DNA from: an uncultured Planctomycetales bacterium
GTDB taxonomy: Bacteria; Planctomycetota; Planctomycetia; Isosphaerales; Isosphaeraceae
Assembly (NCBI GenBank): GCA_903926465.1
Contig: CAIYJE010000035.1
Span: 1 to 64,000 of the forward strand
Reading direction: 5' to 3'
DNA: 64,000 bases
In this document: in pieces, positions 1-9,014 of the stretch
Layout: each line of letters begins with the position of its first letter
Numbering within the stretch: the stretch's first letter is position 1
Notes under the pieces: model-generated
Told to the model about the DNA's origin: nothing
Seen by the model: the letters and a program-made list of their open reading frames with translations, nothing else
The model's database searches: none
Translations under genes and position numbers: made by a program

Positions 1-1101
1 CAACTTCGTCCCACGCTGTTTTACCAGTGGCAGAAATTGTTCTTCGAGAACGGTGCCGCTGCTCTGGAACGCAAGAACGCATCCACCGAGAGCCAGCATC
101 AGCGGACCATCGCAGCCTTGCGTGACAAGCTCCAGCGGAAGGTTGCTTCGCTGCTCGCGTTGGCGGCGCTGGGCGGCGGCGGCGGGTGGTGGCTGACACG
201 CCAGCGAGCACCCCGGGAAGCGGCCGCAGGACGCGAGGTAAAATCGACTCTGCATCAGGCATCCTTGCTGCTTGGGCGGGCCCGAGCGGCACCTGAGGGC
301 GAACGGACCCCCTGGGCCGAGACAAATCAGGCGGCGAGGCGGGCCGAGGCACTGCTTGCCCGACCAGAGATCGGTGCCGACTTGCGTCGGGAGATTGGCG
401 ATTTCGTTGCGATGGCAGACCGTGAGCGTGACCAGGCGGAGGCCCGGTCGAGGGACCGTCTCATGCTCCAGAGGCTTGCCGTGATCCACACCGACATTGA
501 TCTGGACCTCGACTTCCGGCGGGCCGACCGTGAGTATGAGGCTGCCTTCCTGGACTACGGGATTGACGTGGACCACCTGTCTCCGGCCGACGCTGGAACC
601 CGCATCATCGCAGCGCCGATTTCGGTCGAGATGGTGGATGCGCTCGATCAATGGGCCTTCATTCGTCGGGTGTTGAAATCTTCGAAGGTGCTCCAGCTAT
701 CATTGGTTGCCAAGGCGGCCGATCCCGACCCCTGGCGGTGCCGGCGGCGTGATACGCTCGAATTGGAGGCGACCGACCGAGAGTTGGCTTGCGCCCATTT
801 TGAGGCGCTGGCCGCAACGGTCCCCGAAGAAGACCTGCACAGCGAGAGCATTTCCCGGCTCGCGTATGCACTGGGTGCTCTGGGAGACAAGGAAAAGGCC
901 GCTGGTCTACTGAGGCGTGCCCAGCGAGCCCACCCGGATGACTTCTGGATCAACCATGACCTTGCCAGTACGCTGATGGGGGCTGGCCAGCCCAATGAGG
1001 CGGTTCGCTTCTACTCTGCCGCGGTGGCGATCCATCCCCGCAGCCATCTGGCCCTACGAGGCCTTCGCGAGGCTCTTCATGCGGCCGGTCGGCCAGAGTA
1101 A
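1..1101 (+). pseudogene. Transposase-kinase chimera: IS3-type OrfA fragment fused to Ser/Thr-kinase TM/TPR tail (5' end outside window)
   Basis: The reading frame is open from base 1, so the gene starts upstream. The first ~47 codons read like the helix-turn-helix part of an IS3-type OrfA transposase (LRPTLFYQWQ, then FFENGAAALERK and a charged helix ending LRDKLQRK). From about base 142 the frame changes character: one hydrophobic span with a run of five glycines (about 142-200), a charged Ala/Arg-rich linker, and tandem TPR-like helices near the end (about 840-1090). This is the usual tail of planctomycete Ser/Thr kinases, which have an N-terminal kinase domain, one membrane span and a TPR sensor. 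No kinase domain is present in the visible part. I read it as an IS insertion or recombination that replaced the 5' end of a kinase gene. Family identities are from recognition only. Confidence 0.6.
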
Positions 1102-1363
1102 GCCTCTATCTCTCTCAATTCTCTGACGCCGGGGAAAGCCCCCCGCTCTAGGATCATCAAGCCCCCCGTGGCCGTTGATTCGCGGGTATTTGTCAGCCGA
1201 AAATTCATTCACGGGTTTTCATGTGTTAGTTTTGGCGTGGCAATTGGCACTGGTTGGTTTGGTCTTGCGGAATTTGCCGCCTGGCCGTACAATCAAATTA
1301 TCTCAAGGTCTGCGTTGACAAAGTGTTGCGCGTTCGATCTCGGGTCCTGAACGGGAACCTCCC

Positions 1364-1696
1364 ATGCTGGCCACGGATCTCGCGGTAGTTGTTCGGACCA
1401 TCGAGTCCGAAGATGATTTCGCTGAAACCCGGCTCGAAGCCATTGGCTTTATCTTTCACGGGGTCATTCCTGAACCCGGTAAGAAGGGCAAGGGGCGTGG
1501 GCGAGCGACATCAAACCTACTTCATTTCGCCCGTTGCACCAAGCTTGAACGGACGCCGGCAACCGAGGATCGTCTCTGGTTTCGCTCGGTCCGTGTAGCT
1601 TCGGCTCATCTGGATGAACATGTGGGAGAAGGTCGCTGGTCCTGGTGCAAGAATTGTCAGCGTGAAGTGACACAGAAGGTTTTGAACGAACTTTGA
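1364..1696 (+). CDS. Hypothetical protein, 110 aa, C-terminal CxxC
   Basis: A 110-residue protein that I do not recognise. It begins with an acidic, hydrophobic stretch, has a basic Lys/Gly/Arg patch around residues 45-52, and carries a WCKNC motif near residues 95-99, which could bind metal as half of a zinc site. No signal peptide or membrane span is visible. The ATG at 1364 has no strong Shine-Dalgarno sequence. A strong terminator 45 bases after the stop supports this being a real transcription unit. No neighbour gives a functional clue. Confidence 0.5.
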   Translation: MLATDLAVVVRTIESEDDFAETRLEAIGFIFHGVIPEPGKKGKGRGRATSNLLHFARCTKLERTPATEDRLWFRSVRVASAHLDEHVGEGRWSWCKNCQREVTQKVLNEL

Positions 1697-1740
1697 GTGG
1701 CCACTTCGGCTGAAGGCACCTGGAGCCTGTTGAGTTTTGA

Positions 1741-1786
1741 AAAAAGTCTCGGTTTGCGACTGGATTCGCAAACCGAGACTTTTTTT
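1741..1786. terminator. Symmetrical bidirectional Rho-independent terminator
   Basis: A perfect 15-bp stem (1745-1759 with 1766-1780) closes a 6-base loop and is flanked by an A run on the left and a T run on the right. It therefore works as an intrinsic terminator read from either strand. It sits between two convergent genes, the 110-aa gene (+) and the 1326-aa secreted protein gene (-). Confidence 0.9.
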
Positions 1787-1807
1787 GCGCGATCACTTCG
1801 GCCAGGG

Positions 1808-4800
1808 TCATACTCTTCTACGGCTTGCAAGTACCCGGGCCTGGTGAGCGGTTGAGGTAAGACCTGGGTTGGCGGTACCGCCCTGGAGCCAGATGGTGGA
1901 AGTGGAATTATCGCCGTAGGTTACGGTGATCTGGAACGGTCGGCCGGTTTCGGTCCGGTCGGGATTGATATAGATATCCGCGGTTCCGGCCAAAACTTGC
2001 TGGAAGACGGCAGCTCTCCAGAAACCGACAGAGGTTCCGAACTGCCACTGGCCACCCCCTTGGCCCTGGATATCCACCAGTTTGATCATGCGGTTGGTCG
2101 GAAGACCAGACATTCGGATATGGATGTCCTGGATCCCGTCGCCGGCGGAGGTTGCCGAGGAGCCCACGTAATCTTTACCGTCCTGGCCCAGCCAGAGGGC
2201 TGATACTGGCCCTGGAGAGTAAAGCACGTTGACGATGGAGGAGGGGCCGACATTCCCTGCCTGGTCCACCACGCAGACAGTCACCTGATTGTTGCCTGGC
2301 ACTAACCCCTGGGGGGTGAAACCAGCGGCGGTTGGTACAGGCTGCGCGGTGTTGTTATTGACCTGATAGTAGAGGAGCGACCCGGCATTGGCCGGTGACA
2401 CGCTGACTGTGGTGCCGTTGGCAATCAGTCCGGTGGGGGCGGCGGGTGGGGTGCGATCAATGACAACCTGGGTCGTCGAGCTCACGCTGGAGTTGCCGGC
2501 GATATCGGTTCGCCTGAGGGAGTAGAGGTGGGTTCCCTCGGGAATGGGGCCTGGGTCGGTCAGGGTTCCGGGCCCGCCCTGGGCCACGGTTGAGCCGTTT
2601 CTGAGCAGAGTCAGGATATCCCCTGAATTACCATCCGCCTGGAAAATCAGGGCATTTGCGCTGGTAACATCATCGGTGTTCAGGGGGCCGGTATCGCTTT
2701 GAGGGGTCAACGGGGGTGCCTGGGCAACCGGCGGTGTGCTGTCCAGGGTGAAGTTCAGAGAAATGGTGGTTCCGGGAACACCGTTGACGTTGACGCCGCG
2801 AACAAACACGGTGGCGGGGCCATCGGTCAGGCCGGCGGGTTGGAACCCGCTGGGGTCCGAAACGGTGAGAAAACTACCAGAGTTTGCCAGCCGATACTGA
2901 TAGCTGGTTGCGCCCGGGGTATTGCCGATCCGGATCCGGGAGTCGTTGGTGATCTTATCGGAGGAACTGGATCCGGTATCGTTGACCAGGCTCAGGCTCG
3001 CAGGCGTCCCTGGTGGCGGTGCTGCCAGTGAGCTATTTGAGTTCAAGAGAATCTGGCCATTGATCTGGGCCATATTAATGGTTGCGGCGGCGATGGCGCC
3101 CTGAGGGACATCGCCCCAGTTGTTGTTCAGGGTGAGAGCCAGTCCGGCGGGGTCCAGCGCCCTGGGGTCTCCCACGGTCATCGCCACGGGGGCAGCGAGG
3201 TTGGCCGCGGCCCTGGCTGCCAGGAATTGCGAGGTCCAGCGAATGGTGTTCCCCTGCACGCTGGCCTGGAAGTAGGTTCGGCCGGTCGTGGTCTTGACCG
3301 AGGGGCTGTTGTCAACGTTGAGGGTAATTCCCTTGGAGGAATCGACCACGGTGTTGTTGCTGATGGTGCCGCCGAGGAACGGATCATGAGACCATCCCCA
3401 GAGCTGGGGAGCTTCTGTGGGGTAGGCCACAACCCGGATTGCTTCACCTCCGCCATAGGTGGTATTGCCGGTGAGCTGAGTGCCGTAGTGGTTACCCACC
3501 AGGACGAACGGCGAGGCTGTGGATGAGCCACGGGCATCAACGGTATTGCCTGAGAAGGTCTCGTTGACGAAGCCCGAGGCAATGGAAACCGCGTACGATC
3601 CAGCCGGCAGCGGGTCGCTGAGCAGCAGGGTATTGGGGTCCAGTACCTGGGCCACACGTCGATACAAGCCGCTATTGGGCCCATTGAGGATGGCCACAAT
3701 ATCGCCGGTGGCGGGCGTGGCCCCTTGAGCTGCTGGAATCTGGAGCACGCGTCCATCACTGGAAAGGCTCAACGGCATCCCCTCGAATCGGAGCGAGTAG
3801 GATTCGGTGAGGATCAGTTCCGAGGCGTTCACGCTCTGAGTGTCGGTATCCAGGGGGCCGATGCCACTGACCTGATTATTGGACACCTGATCATTGAGGC
3901 CCGAATGGGTCATGACCAGGAATCGCCAGGTGCGGCCGCTTCCGGGCAAGGGGCTCACGGTGTTATTGGAGAGAACCAGGTTGTTGCTGAAGTGGGTGGC
4001 AAACGCCTCCCAGGCCCAGGTTCCCGGCACGGTACCCAGGTAGCTGTTTCCGGTGATGGACCACGGTCCATGAACCACCACGGTGGTACCGCCGCGGAGT
4101 TTGTTACTGGAAATGGTGCCGCCCTCGGCGGTGGCCAGTCTGATCAGGTTCGGGGCTTGCTCGTTCTGTGTTGCAGGGGCCGGGCTCTGAAGGTCCAGGT
4201 TGGTCAGGACCAGGTTGGCTCTGGGGTCGCTGGAGGATGGATCCAGATTGTCGGTCGAGCCGATTATGGTCGGGCCGTAATCCACGTCCCAGTTCCAGCG
4301 AACCGGGCCTGAGAACCGGACCGCGAAGCCACTCAAGGTGGTGTTGCCCGCGTTGATCTTGATGGCCGCCGACCAAGACGCGGATGAGGATTGCTGATTG
4401 AATTGGAGCGTGACATTTCCATAAGGCGCAATCAGCGAGACGGGGGTGTTGATCGTCAGCGGTTGATTCAGGGTGTAAACCCCCGGCGATAGCAACACTT
4501 TGCCGAACTTGTTGACCAGACTCTGGATATCGGCCCCTGCGCCGGCCACCACCGTATTTGTGGATGGGGCAGGGGAGAGCTTGCTGAGGTCGGTCACGCC
4601 GGCCGTGGTTGAAGTCACCACCTGCGAACCATCATCCAGCCGAAGGCGGATGCTCAGCCTTTGGCCGGTCAGCGTGGTGTCTGGCGCGAAGGCCAGCTTG
4701 GCGCTGGTGGCATCGGTACCCGGAAGATAGGCCAGTGGTTGTGCGTAGGGATCAACGTAGAACGAAGTGGGATCCACGCTGGGTGCACGATAGGCCCAGA

Positions 4801-5788
4801 TGGTGTTGGTCACCCCGGTCACGGCTGCGGCCACAATGGACCGCCCGGCCGGAATTCCTGAGATTCCGAGTGTGGCCCAGCCCTGGCTTGCGGCAACGCC
4901 AGAAACCTGACCGCTGGCCTGGCCCAGCCATTGGGCCGAAGGGCCGTTAACCAACTGTGGCAGGGCTGGCTTGCTCACCTGCTGAGTTGGGTTGGTTGAG
5001 CTGGCCACAACCTGGGCCTTGTCGGTTTGACCGCTGGCATAGTTCACCTGAACCGTCAGGGTTTGGCCTTGCAGGTTGCTGCTTGGGCTCAAGAACAACT
5101 GGGCCTGAGAAGGATCGGCTGAATTGCGTACGAGTTCGGCGTTTGAATAAGCCTGTGGGTTGGGGCCGTACGCCCAAGTGAGACCAGGGGGCCCCTGAAT
5201 TTGTACGGAAGCGATGTCAAGGTTGCTGGTCAGGCCACGCAAGTTCAGGATGGCATCGGTGTAGCCATCTGGGCCAACGGCTGGTCCCTGGCCCGTGAGG
5301 TCGGTGCCGGTTTGTCCCACCCAGCTCAATTGAAGCTGGGCGCTGGGCATACGTTGGCCGGGGTCGGCTGTTCCGCCGTCGAGCCAGAGATCTGCGCTGG
5401 TCCCGTCATCGTAATGCAGGACCAAATTGAAAGCGCGTCCGGTCTCGGCTCGGTCGGGTTCGAAGAAGAGGTCGGCAACTGGGGCGCCTGGTGAGCGATC
5501 GAGGGCTGCGCCCCAAGGTCCGTAGGGGCCCTTGTACACCCAGCGTCCGCCGCCAAGTCCCATCAAATCGGCCCAGGCGATCTGTCGATTATTTGGAATC
5601 CCACTGATTTGAATATGTACATCTTGAATGCCGTCTGAGGCCAAGCCCGACGACGGTCCGGCCAGGTCATGGCCATCTTGCCCGAGCCAGGTGGCCGAGG
5701 TGCCGCTGAGAACGAGCCGCGATTCAAGACGGTCGAGATTGGGTCGAAGTGTATAGCCAGCGCAAGACCGACGAGGGCGTGGTTTCAT
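1808..5788 (-). CDS. Large secreted beta-helix protein with repeated 'WLGQ' domain and LExR-xLLS N-terminus
   Basis: A 1326-aa protein that opens with the planctomycete export/anchor motif (LDRLESRLVLSG, residues 18-29). Three related ~115-aa modules follow, starting at W34, about residue 155 and about residue 287. Each begins WLGQ/WVGQ, followed in the best-conserved copies by a DG-rich strand, an ISGIP-like or GLP-like segment and an E/D-TGR segment. The middle (~420-900) is rich in Asn ladders (SNNTV, TGNSYL, LSNNTV), typical of a right-handed parallel beta-helix of the pectate-lyase/polysaccharide-binding type. Bacterial Ig-like segments with DxTPP motifs come next (~990-1190). A fourth WLGQDG module closes the protein and is most like the first. 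Role unknown; a cell-surface adhesin or polysaccharide-binding protein is the likely class. It ends at the shared bidirectional terminator. Confidence 0.85.
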   Translation of the reverse strand: MKPRPRRSCAGYTLRPNLDRLESRLVLSGTSATWLGQDGHDLAGPSSGLASDGIQDVHIQISGIPNNRQIAWADLMGLGGGRWVYKGPYGPWGAALDRSPGAPVADLFFEPDRAETGRAFNLVLHYDDGTSADLWLDGGTADPGQRMPSAQLQLSWVGQTGTDLTGQGPAVGPDGYTDAILNLRGLTSNLDIASVQIQGPPGLTWAYGPNPQAYSNAELVRNSADPSQAQLFLSPSSNLQGQTLTVQVNYASGQTDKAQVVASSTNPTQQVSKPALPQLVNGPSAQWLGQASGQVSGVAASQGWATLGISGIPAGRSIVAAAVTGVTNTIWAYRAPSVDPTSFYVDPYAQPLAYLPGTDATSAKLAFAPDTTLTGQRLSIRLRLDDGSQVVTSTTAGVTDLSKLSPAPSTNTVVAGAGADIQSLVNKFGKVLLSPGVYTLNQPLTINTPVSLIAPYGNVTLQFNQQSSSASWSAAIKINAGNTTLSGFAVRFSGPVRWNWDVDYGPTIIGSTDNLDPSSSDPRANLVLTNLDLQSPAPATQNEQAPNLIRLATAEGGTISSNKLRGGTTVVVHGPWSITGNSYLGTVPGTWAWEAFATHFSNNLVLSNNTVSPLPGSGRTWRFLVMTHSGLNDQVSNNQVSGIGPLDTDTQSVNASELILTESYSLRFEGMPLSLSSDGRVLQIPAAQGATPATGDIVAILNGPNSGLYRRVAQVLDPNTLLLSDPLPAGSYAVSIASGFVNETFSGNTVDARGSSTASPFVLVGNHYGTQLTGNTTYGGGEAIRVVAYPTEAPQLWGWSHDPFLGGTISNNTVVDSSKGITLNVDNSPSVKTTTGRTYFQASVQGNTIRWTSQFLAARAAANLAAPVAMTVGDPRALDPAGLALTLNNNWGDVPQGAIAAATINMAQINGQILLNSNSSLAAPPPGTPASLSLVNDTGSSSSDKITNDSRIRIGNTPGATSYQYRLANSGSFLTVSDPSGFQPAGLTDGPATVFVRGVNVNGVPGTTISLNFTLDSTPPVAQAPPLTPQSDTGPLNTDDVTSANALIFQADGNSGDILTLLRNGSTVAQGGPGTLTDPGPIPEGTHLYSLRRTDIAGNSSVSSTTQVVIDRTPPAAPTGLIANGTTVSVSPANAGSLLYYQVNNNTAQPVPTAAGFTPQGLVPGNNQVTVCVVDQAGNVGPSSIVNVLYSPGPVSALWLGQDGKDYVGSSATSAGDGIQDIHIRMSGLPTNRMIKLVDIQGQGGGQWQFGTSVGFWRAAVFQQVLAGTADIYINPDRTETGRPFQITVTYGDNSTSTIWLQGGTANPGLTSTAHQARVLASRRRV

Positions 5789-5980
5789 GGCCGATGAACT
5801 CCATCACGCGCCCTCCTGGGACAAAAGCAAGTTGCTGCAATCCTTTGTGGGTCCGTCCATTGACCCACCCGCAAACCGCCCACCTTGGCAGCCCGGCGTC
5901 CCGCCGTAATTTCGTCCTGTGCGCTCCAACCACACGCAGTTGGATACGCGATGCATTTCGTTCAAGAAGCGAGTTCGATT

Positions 5981-6340
5981 TCAGACTTCGTTAACAGGGT
6001 GACGGCTATTCCCAAGGGAGCCAGTCAGGACAAAAAGGGCGATACCGAGCGATGGCACCATGCAGAACACGCCCAGACTGACCCAGAAGGCCGGCCCACG
6101 CCGGCCCGATTTTTCAAAGAGGACAAGCAACGCCCAGCCCGCAGTCACGAAGAAGTCCAGCATGGCCAGGTCAAAGACCCGATCATTTCTGAGCAACTCC
6201 CAGAAATGGGGAGCGTTCAAGCCAATCGTTCGATGGATTTCCCAGAGCAACCACCCGCCAAGACTGAGAAGCAGAAACACAATCACCCACGCGGTGCGGG
6301 GGTCGGTGCTCAGCGGTCTTGATGGCGGGTGATTCAGCAT
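5981..6340 (-). CDS. Small membrane protein, DUF2834-like
   Basis: A 119-aa protein with three predicted membrane spans (about residues 18-34, 59-75 and 86-106). The pattern of a first span, then FWELLRND, then a span ending in an E-K-S-G-R-R loop, then a last span matches the layout of DUF2834 proteins, which have no known function. It starts at ATG 6340. It lies upstream of the 1326-aa secreted protein on the same strand with a 190-base gap, so cotranscription is possible but unproven. Confidence 0.6.
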   Translation of the reverse strand: MLNHPPSRPLSTDPRTAWVIVFLLLSLGGWLLWEIHRTIGLNAPHFWELLRNDRVFDLAMLDFFVTAGWALLVLFEKSGRRGPAFWVSLGVFCMVPSLGIALFVLTGSLGNSRHPVNEV

Positions 6341-6542
6341 CCAGTCACTCCAAAAGCCGCTTCACCCGATTTTCGAGTGTCCTGGCTTTCGTAACTTATC
6401 CCGTGACTGCACCCGAGGCGCGAAAAATGGTCGATCACGCGTGTGAAGCTGTTCCTGAAACACCGGCTATTGGTTCTGAATGCAATGTAGGAAATGCAAA
6501 GCGGCGGAGTGCAAAGTTGTCAATTTTCCCTGGAGAAACCGA

Positions 6543-7238
6543 TCACAGGCTGGCTTCTAAGCAGGCAAGCATCTCAAGGCGTTGAAGTTTACGTGCCAGC
6601 CCCTCCTCGGCGGTCCCAGGCCTGACTCGGGTGCAAATCTCAATCAAGGCCAGCGGGTCCCAGCGCCCGTTCTTGATGAGTTGAACCGTTAAGGTCCAGT
6701 GGCCAGATTTCTCGATCACGGCCGTGGCGGGCTGAACCAGGGCGGAGTAGATGCCGGCTGGGTCGCGTCCAACCCGGCGGTACCAGTAGGCCGAGTTGCC
6801 GGGGTCTGGTTCTCGACGGTGCGCAATCGCATGCCAGAGCGACCCGAGTTTGGTCGTGTCGCCCCGGTCATCGGCCTCTTGGGCTGCGGTGTGGCTTGCA
6901 TCCCAGAACTCAAAGATCTGGAGCAAGCCGGCCGCAACCACCAAGCTGGCGGTGGGAGTGACGGTTTTCCAGAGCCGGGCAACCGCCTGGAGCGCAGGCT
7001 CGATGTTGGGCCGGCTGGCTCGCCCCTGGATAAGCGGAAGGCCCAGCGACTGCTCACCACCCAGCGCCGTGACTGCCAGCGCCGCAACCAGGTCGGCCGG
7101 AACCAATGAATGGGAACGCAGGAGGTGGGCCGGATCGGTCCCGGACTCCAGTTCAGAGACCAGCGCGGCCACTTGGATTTGCGCTGGGCCGATCACAGGT
7201 TCTGGGTTCCATTGCAGGCGGTTGAGCAGGTTAGACAC
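6543..7238 (-). CDS. Conserved planctomycete protein of unknown function (HRREPD/YWYRRVG family)
   Basis: A 231-aa soluble protein without signal peptide. A GTG at 7238 with GGAG about 9 bases upstream is the likely start. It is largely helical and has a striking motif, LWHAIAHRREPD followed by SAYWYRRVG (about residues 133-157). I have an impression of this motif from hypothetical planctomycete proteins but cannot attach a function to it. It follows the MotA/TolQ-like gene by 32 bases on the same strand, so the two probably form an operon and may act together at the membrane. Confidence 0.65.
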   Translation of the reverse strand: MSNLLNRLQWNPEPVIGPAQIQVAALVSELESGTDPAHLLRSHSLVPADLVAALAVTALGGEQSLGLPLIQGRASRPNIEPALQAVARLWKTVTPTASLVVAAGLLQIFEFWDASHTAAQEADDRGDTTKLGSLWHAIAHRREPDPGNSAYWYRRVGRDPAGIYSALVQPATAVIEKSGHWTLTVQLIKNGRWDPLALIEICTRVRPGTAEEGLARKLQRLEMLACLEASL

Positions 7239-7270
7239 CGGGCTGGCTCCAGGCTAAGTCAGGAGTTGGA

Positions 7271-8818
7271 TCAGGCGGCGGCTGAGTGGTCGTCGTGCCC
7301 GGGGTAGGTCATGATTCGCTTCACAATGCTCCGATAGAGCGTGTTTCCTTGCTCCATACTGACGTGCAGCAGTTCGAGCGCATCTTTCAGGCTGCCAAGC
7401 GTTTTGGCGAGTTGGTCCTGGGTGGTCCGGCTGTTCTTTTCGAAGGCTGCCGACCAGTGGTCGGAAAGTGAGTCGATGGCGGAGCCAGCATGATCCACAC
7501 CCCGTCGGATCGCCTCGATCGAGGGGTTGGGCTGTTGGGTCTTGGCCAGCAGTTCTTCAATGCGTCCCAGGGTTTGGCTGCTCTGGGCGGTCCCGTTGGC
7601 AGACTCGCTGAGCTTGGCCAGCACCGGCTCAAACCGGCCTGTTGACCACTGGTTAGAGAGTGAATCAATGGCCATGCCCGCACGATCGACACCGCGCCGG
7701 ATCGCCTCGATCGAGGAGTCTGGTTGTTGAGCCTTGGCCAGCAGCTCTTCGATCCGACTCAGGGTTTGGCTGGCGTGCAAGGCCCCGCTGGCCGACTCTG
7801 CGAGCTTGGCCAGGACCGGTTCCAGCCGGCCCACCGCACTTGTGCCGCGTTCAAGGTCGGCCAGAGCCAATGGTAGCCGGTCCACCGCGGTGGAAAAACG
7901 ATCGACGTTGGCGGCCAGTCCTTGGTCAAGGCGTTTGGCAAGGTCCTGAACGGCTTCGGTGGTGCGCTGAGATTGAAGCGCGATTTCGTTCTTCAGATGA
8001 TCGAGCGAAACGGCAAGGGCGGTGAAAAGGGTTTCGCCAGAGCCTTTGGACCCAAGGCGAGGGAGCAGGTTCTCCACAACCCAGCCATCCACTCTGGCCA
8101 GCAGGTCGTCTGACCGACGGATAACCAAGGTCTGGATCAGCATCAGGGTGGCGCTCAGGAACAGGGCCAGCAGGGTGCTATCGAATGCGATCTGGAGGGC
8201 CGACGTCACCCCGGTCAGGTTGGAGAGGAACCCATCAAGGTCCTTCACCATGGGTAAAACTTTACTGATATTCATCAACGCCCGGCTAATCCCCTCAACG
8301 GTCCCAATGAAGCCGATCACCGGCAGTAGGTACAGGATGTAGCGAGTGAGGGTGAATCGCCCGTGGGCATCTTCCTGGTCAAGTGCTGAGCTTTCGCGGT
8401 TCAACTCCATGAGCTGGACCACGGGAACCGCACCGGCGGCATGAGCCGACAGTTGGCGAAGCCGGGAAGGGAGCAAGCGGTGATCTTGCGAACTGATCTT
8501 GTGCGGGTTGTCGAGCAGGCGAGCGGCCTCGGCAAATGCGCGTTCGTTGCGGCCCAGGCGAACCAGTTCCACGGCCAGGGTGACAACGGCCCATAGAAAG
8601 ATGGCCGTACCCAGGTACTGTTCCCAGCCCCGCTTGAACATCAAGGTGGGGTCTAGCACCATGAGTGCAAACGGGAACGCGAACCCCAGAGCCAGAAGGA
8701 CCCAGGTTGAAGGATACGCAAACGGCCCGACCCGGTGAGAGCGTCCTTCTGGGGCGAGCGTTGGCTGGGATGGGGCAGAGGGCGGTAACGCAACGGTTGC
8801 AAATTGTCCCTGGCTCAT
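7271..8818 (-). CDS. MotA/TolQ/ExbB proton-channel family protein with long C-terminal helical tail
   Basis: Predicted 515-aa inner-membrane protein. The ATG at 8818 is preferred over longer in-frame starts because AGGAGG lies 6-8 bases upstream. There are two spans near the N-terminus (~35-85), then a cytoplasmic segment, then the family core: a third span with LPVIGFIGTVEGIS (~150-170) and a fourth with LQIAFDSTLLALFLSATLM (~205-230). The family energises partner proteins with the proton motive force. The remaining ~270 residues are coiled-coil-like and hold a tandem 64-residue duplication, so the protein is about twice the length of TolQ or ExbB. No ExbD/TolR/MotB partner is adjacent. A short hydrophobic reading frame overlaps the start by ATGA. 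Confidence 0.85.
   Translation of the reverse strand: MSQGQFATVALPPSAPSQPTLAPEGRSHRVGPFAYPSTWVLLALGFAFPFALMVLDPTLMFKRGWEQYLGTAIFLWAVVTLAVELVRLGRNERAFAEAARLLDNPHKISSQDHRLLPSRLRQLSAHAAGAVPVVQLMELNRESSALDQEDAHGRFTLTRYILYLLPVIGFIGTVEGISRALMNISKVLPMVKDLDGFLSNLTGVTSALQIAFDSTLLALFLSATLMLIQTLVIRRSDDLLARVDGWVVENLLPRLGSKGSGETLFTALAVSLDHLKNEIALQSQRTTEAVQDLAKRLDQGLAANVDRFSTAVDRLPLALADLERGTSAVGRLEPVLAKLAESASGALHASQTLSRIEELLAKAQQPDSSIEAIRRGVDRAGMAIDSLSNQWSTGRFEPVLAKLSESANGTAQSSQTLGRIEELLAKTQQPNPSIEAIRRGVDHAGSAIDSLSDHWSAAFEKNSRTTQDQLAKTLGSLKDALELLHVSMEQGNTLYRSIVKRIMTYPGHDDHSAAA
7439..7822 (-). repeat. Tandem 192-bp (64-codon) duplication inside the MotA/TolQ-like gene
   Basis: Two in-frame copies (7822-7631 and 7630-7439 on the minus strand) encode EPVLAKL-ES, SQTL-RIEELLAK, QQP--SIEAIRRGVD and AIDSLS---WS. 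The period is exactly 64 codons. Similarity at both DNA and protein level shows a recent duplication of a helical unit. Confidence 0.9.
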
Positions 8819-8898
8819 GGCGGCCCCTCCTGGGCTGACGATCCTTGTGTCAGACGGACGACCGAGCTGAACTCGATCATCGCGATCTTGATAACCAT
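8815..8898 (-). CDS. Possible small membrane peptide overlapping the MotA/TolQ-like start
   Basis: A short frame of 27 codons from ATG 8898, open back to a stop just after base 8923. It is hydrophobic (FWAILPILMV, IKIAMIEFSSVV) and its TGA overlaps the ATG of the MotA/TolQ-like gene as ATGA. This arrangement usually means translational coupling, and the content would make one membrane span. I see no strong Shine-Dalgarno sequence. It could equally be a non-functional overlap, so treat it as a candidate leader or subunit peptide. Confidence 0.25.
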   Translation of the reverse strand: MVIKIAMIEFSSVVRLTQGSSAQEGPP

Positions 8899-9014
8899 CA
8901 GGATCGGCAAAATCGCCCAGAAACTTCATCGGTCGTTGCCAGGTTGGCTGGGCGCATGGGGGTTCGGCGGTTCCAGAAGAGCCCGGCGAACGATCAGTGG
9001 TTGCTCAGACCTGC

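Noticed and set aside
5885-6322. 145-codon plus-strand frame
   Set aside because: It lies opposite the small membrane protein gene; its translation is charged and low in hydrophobic order, and it shows no domain.
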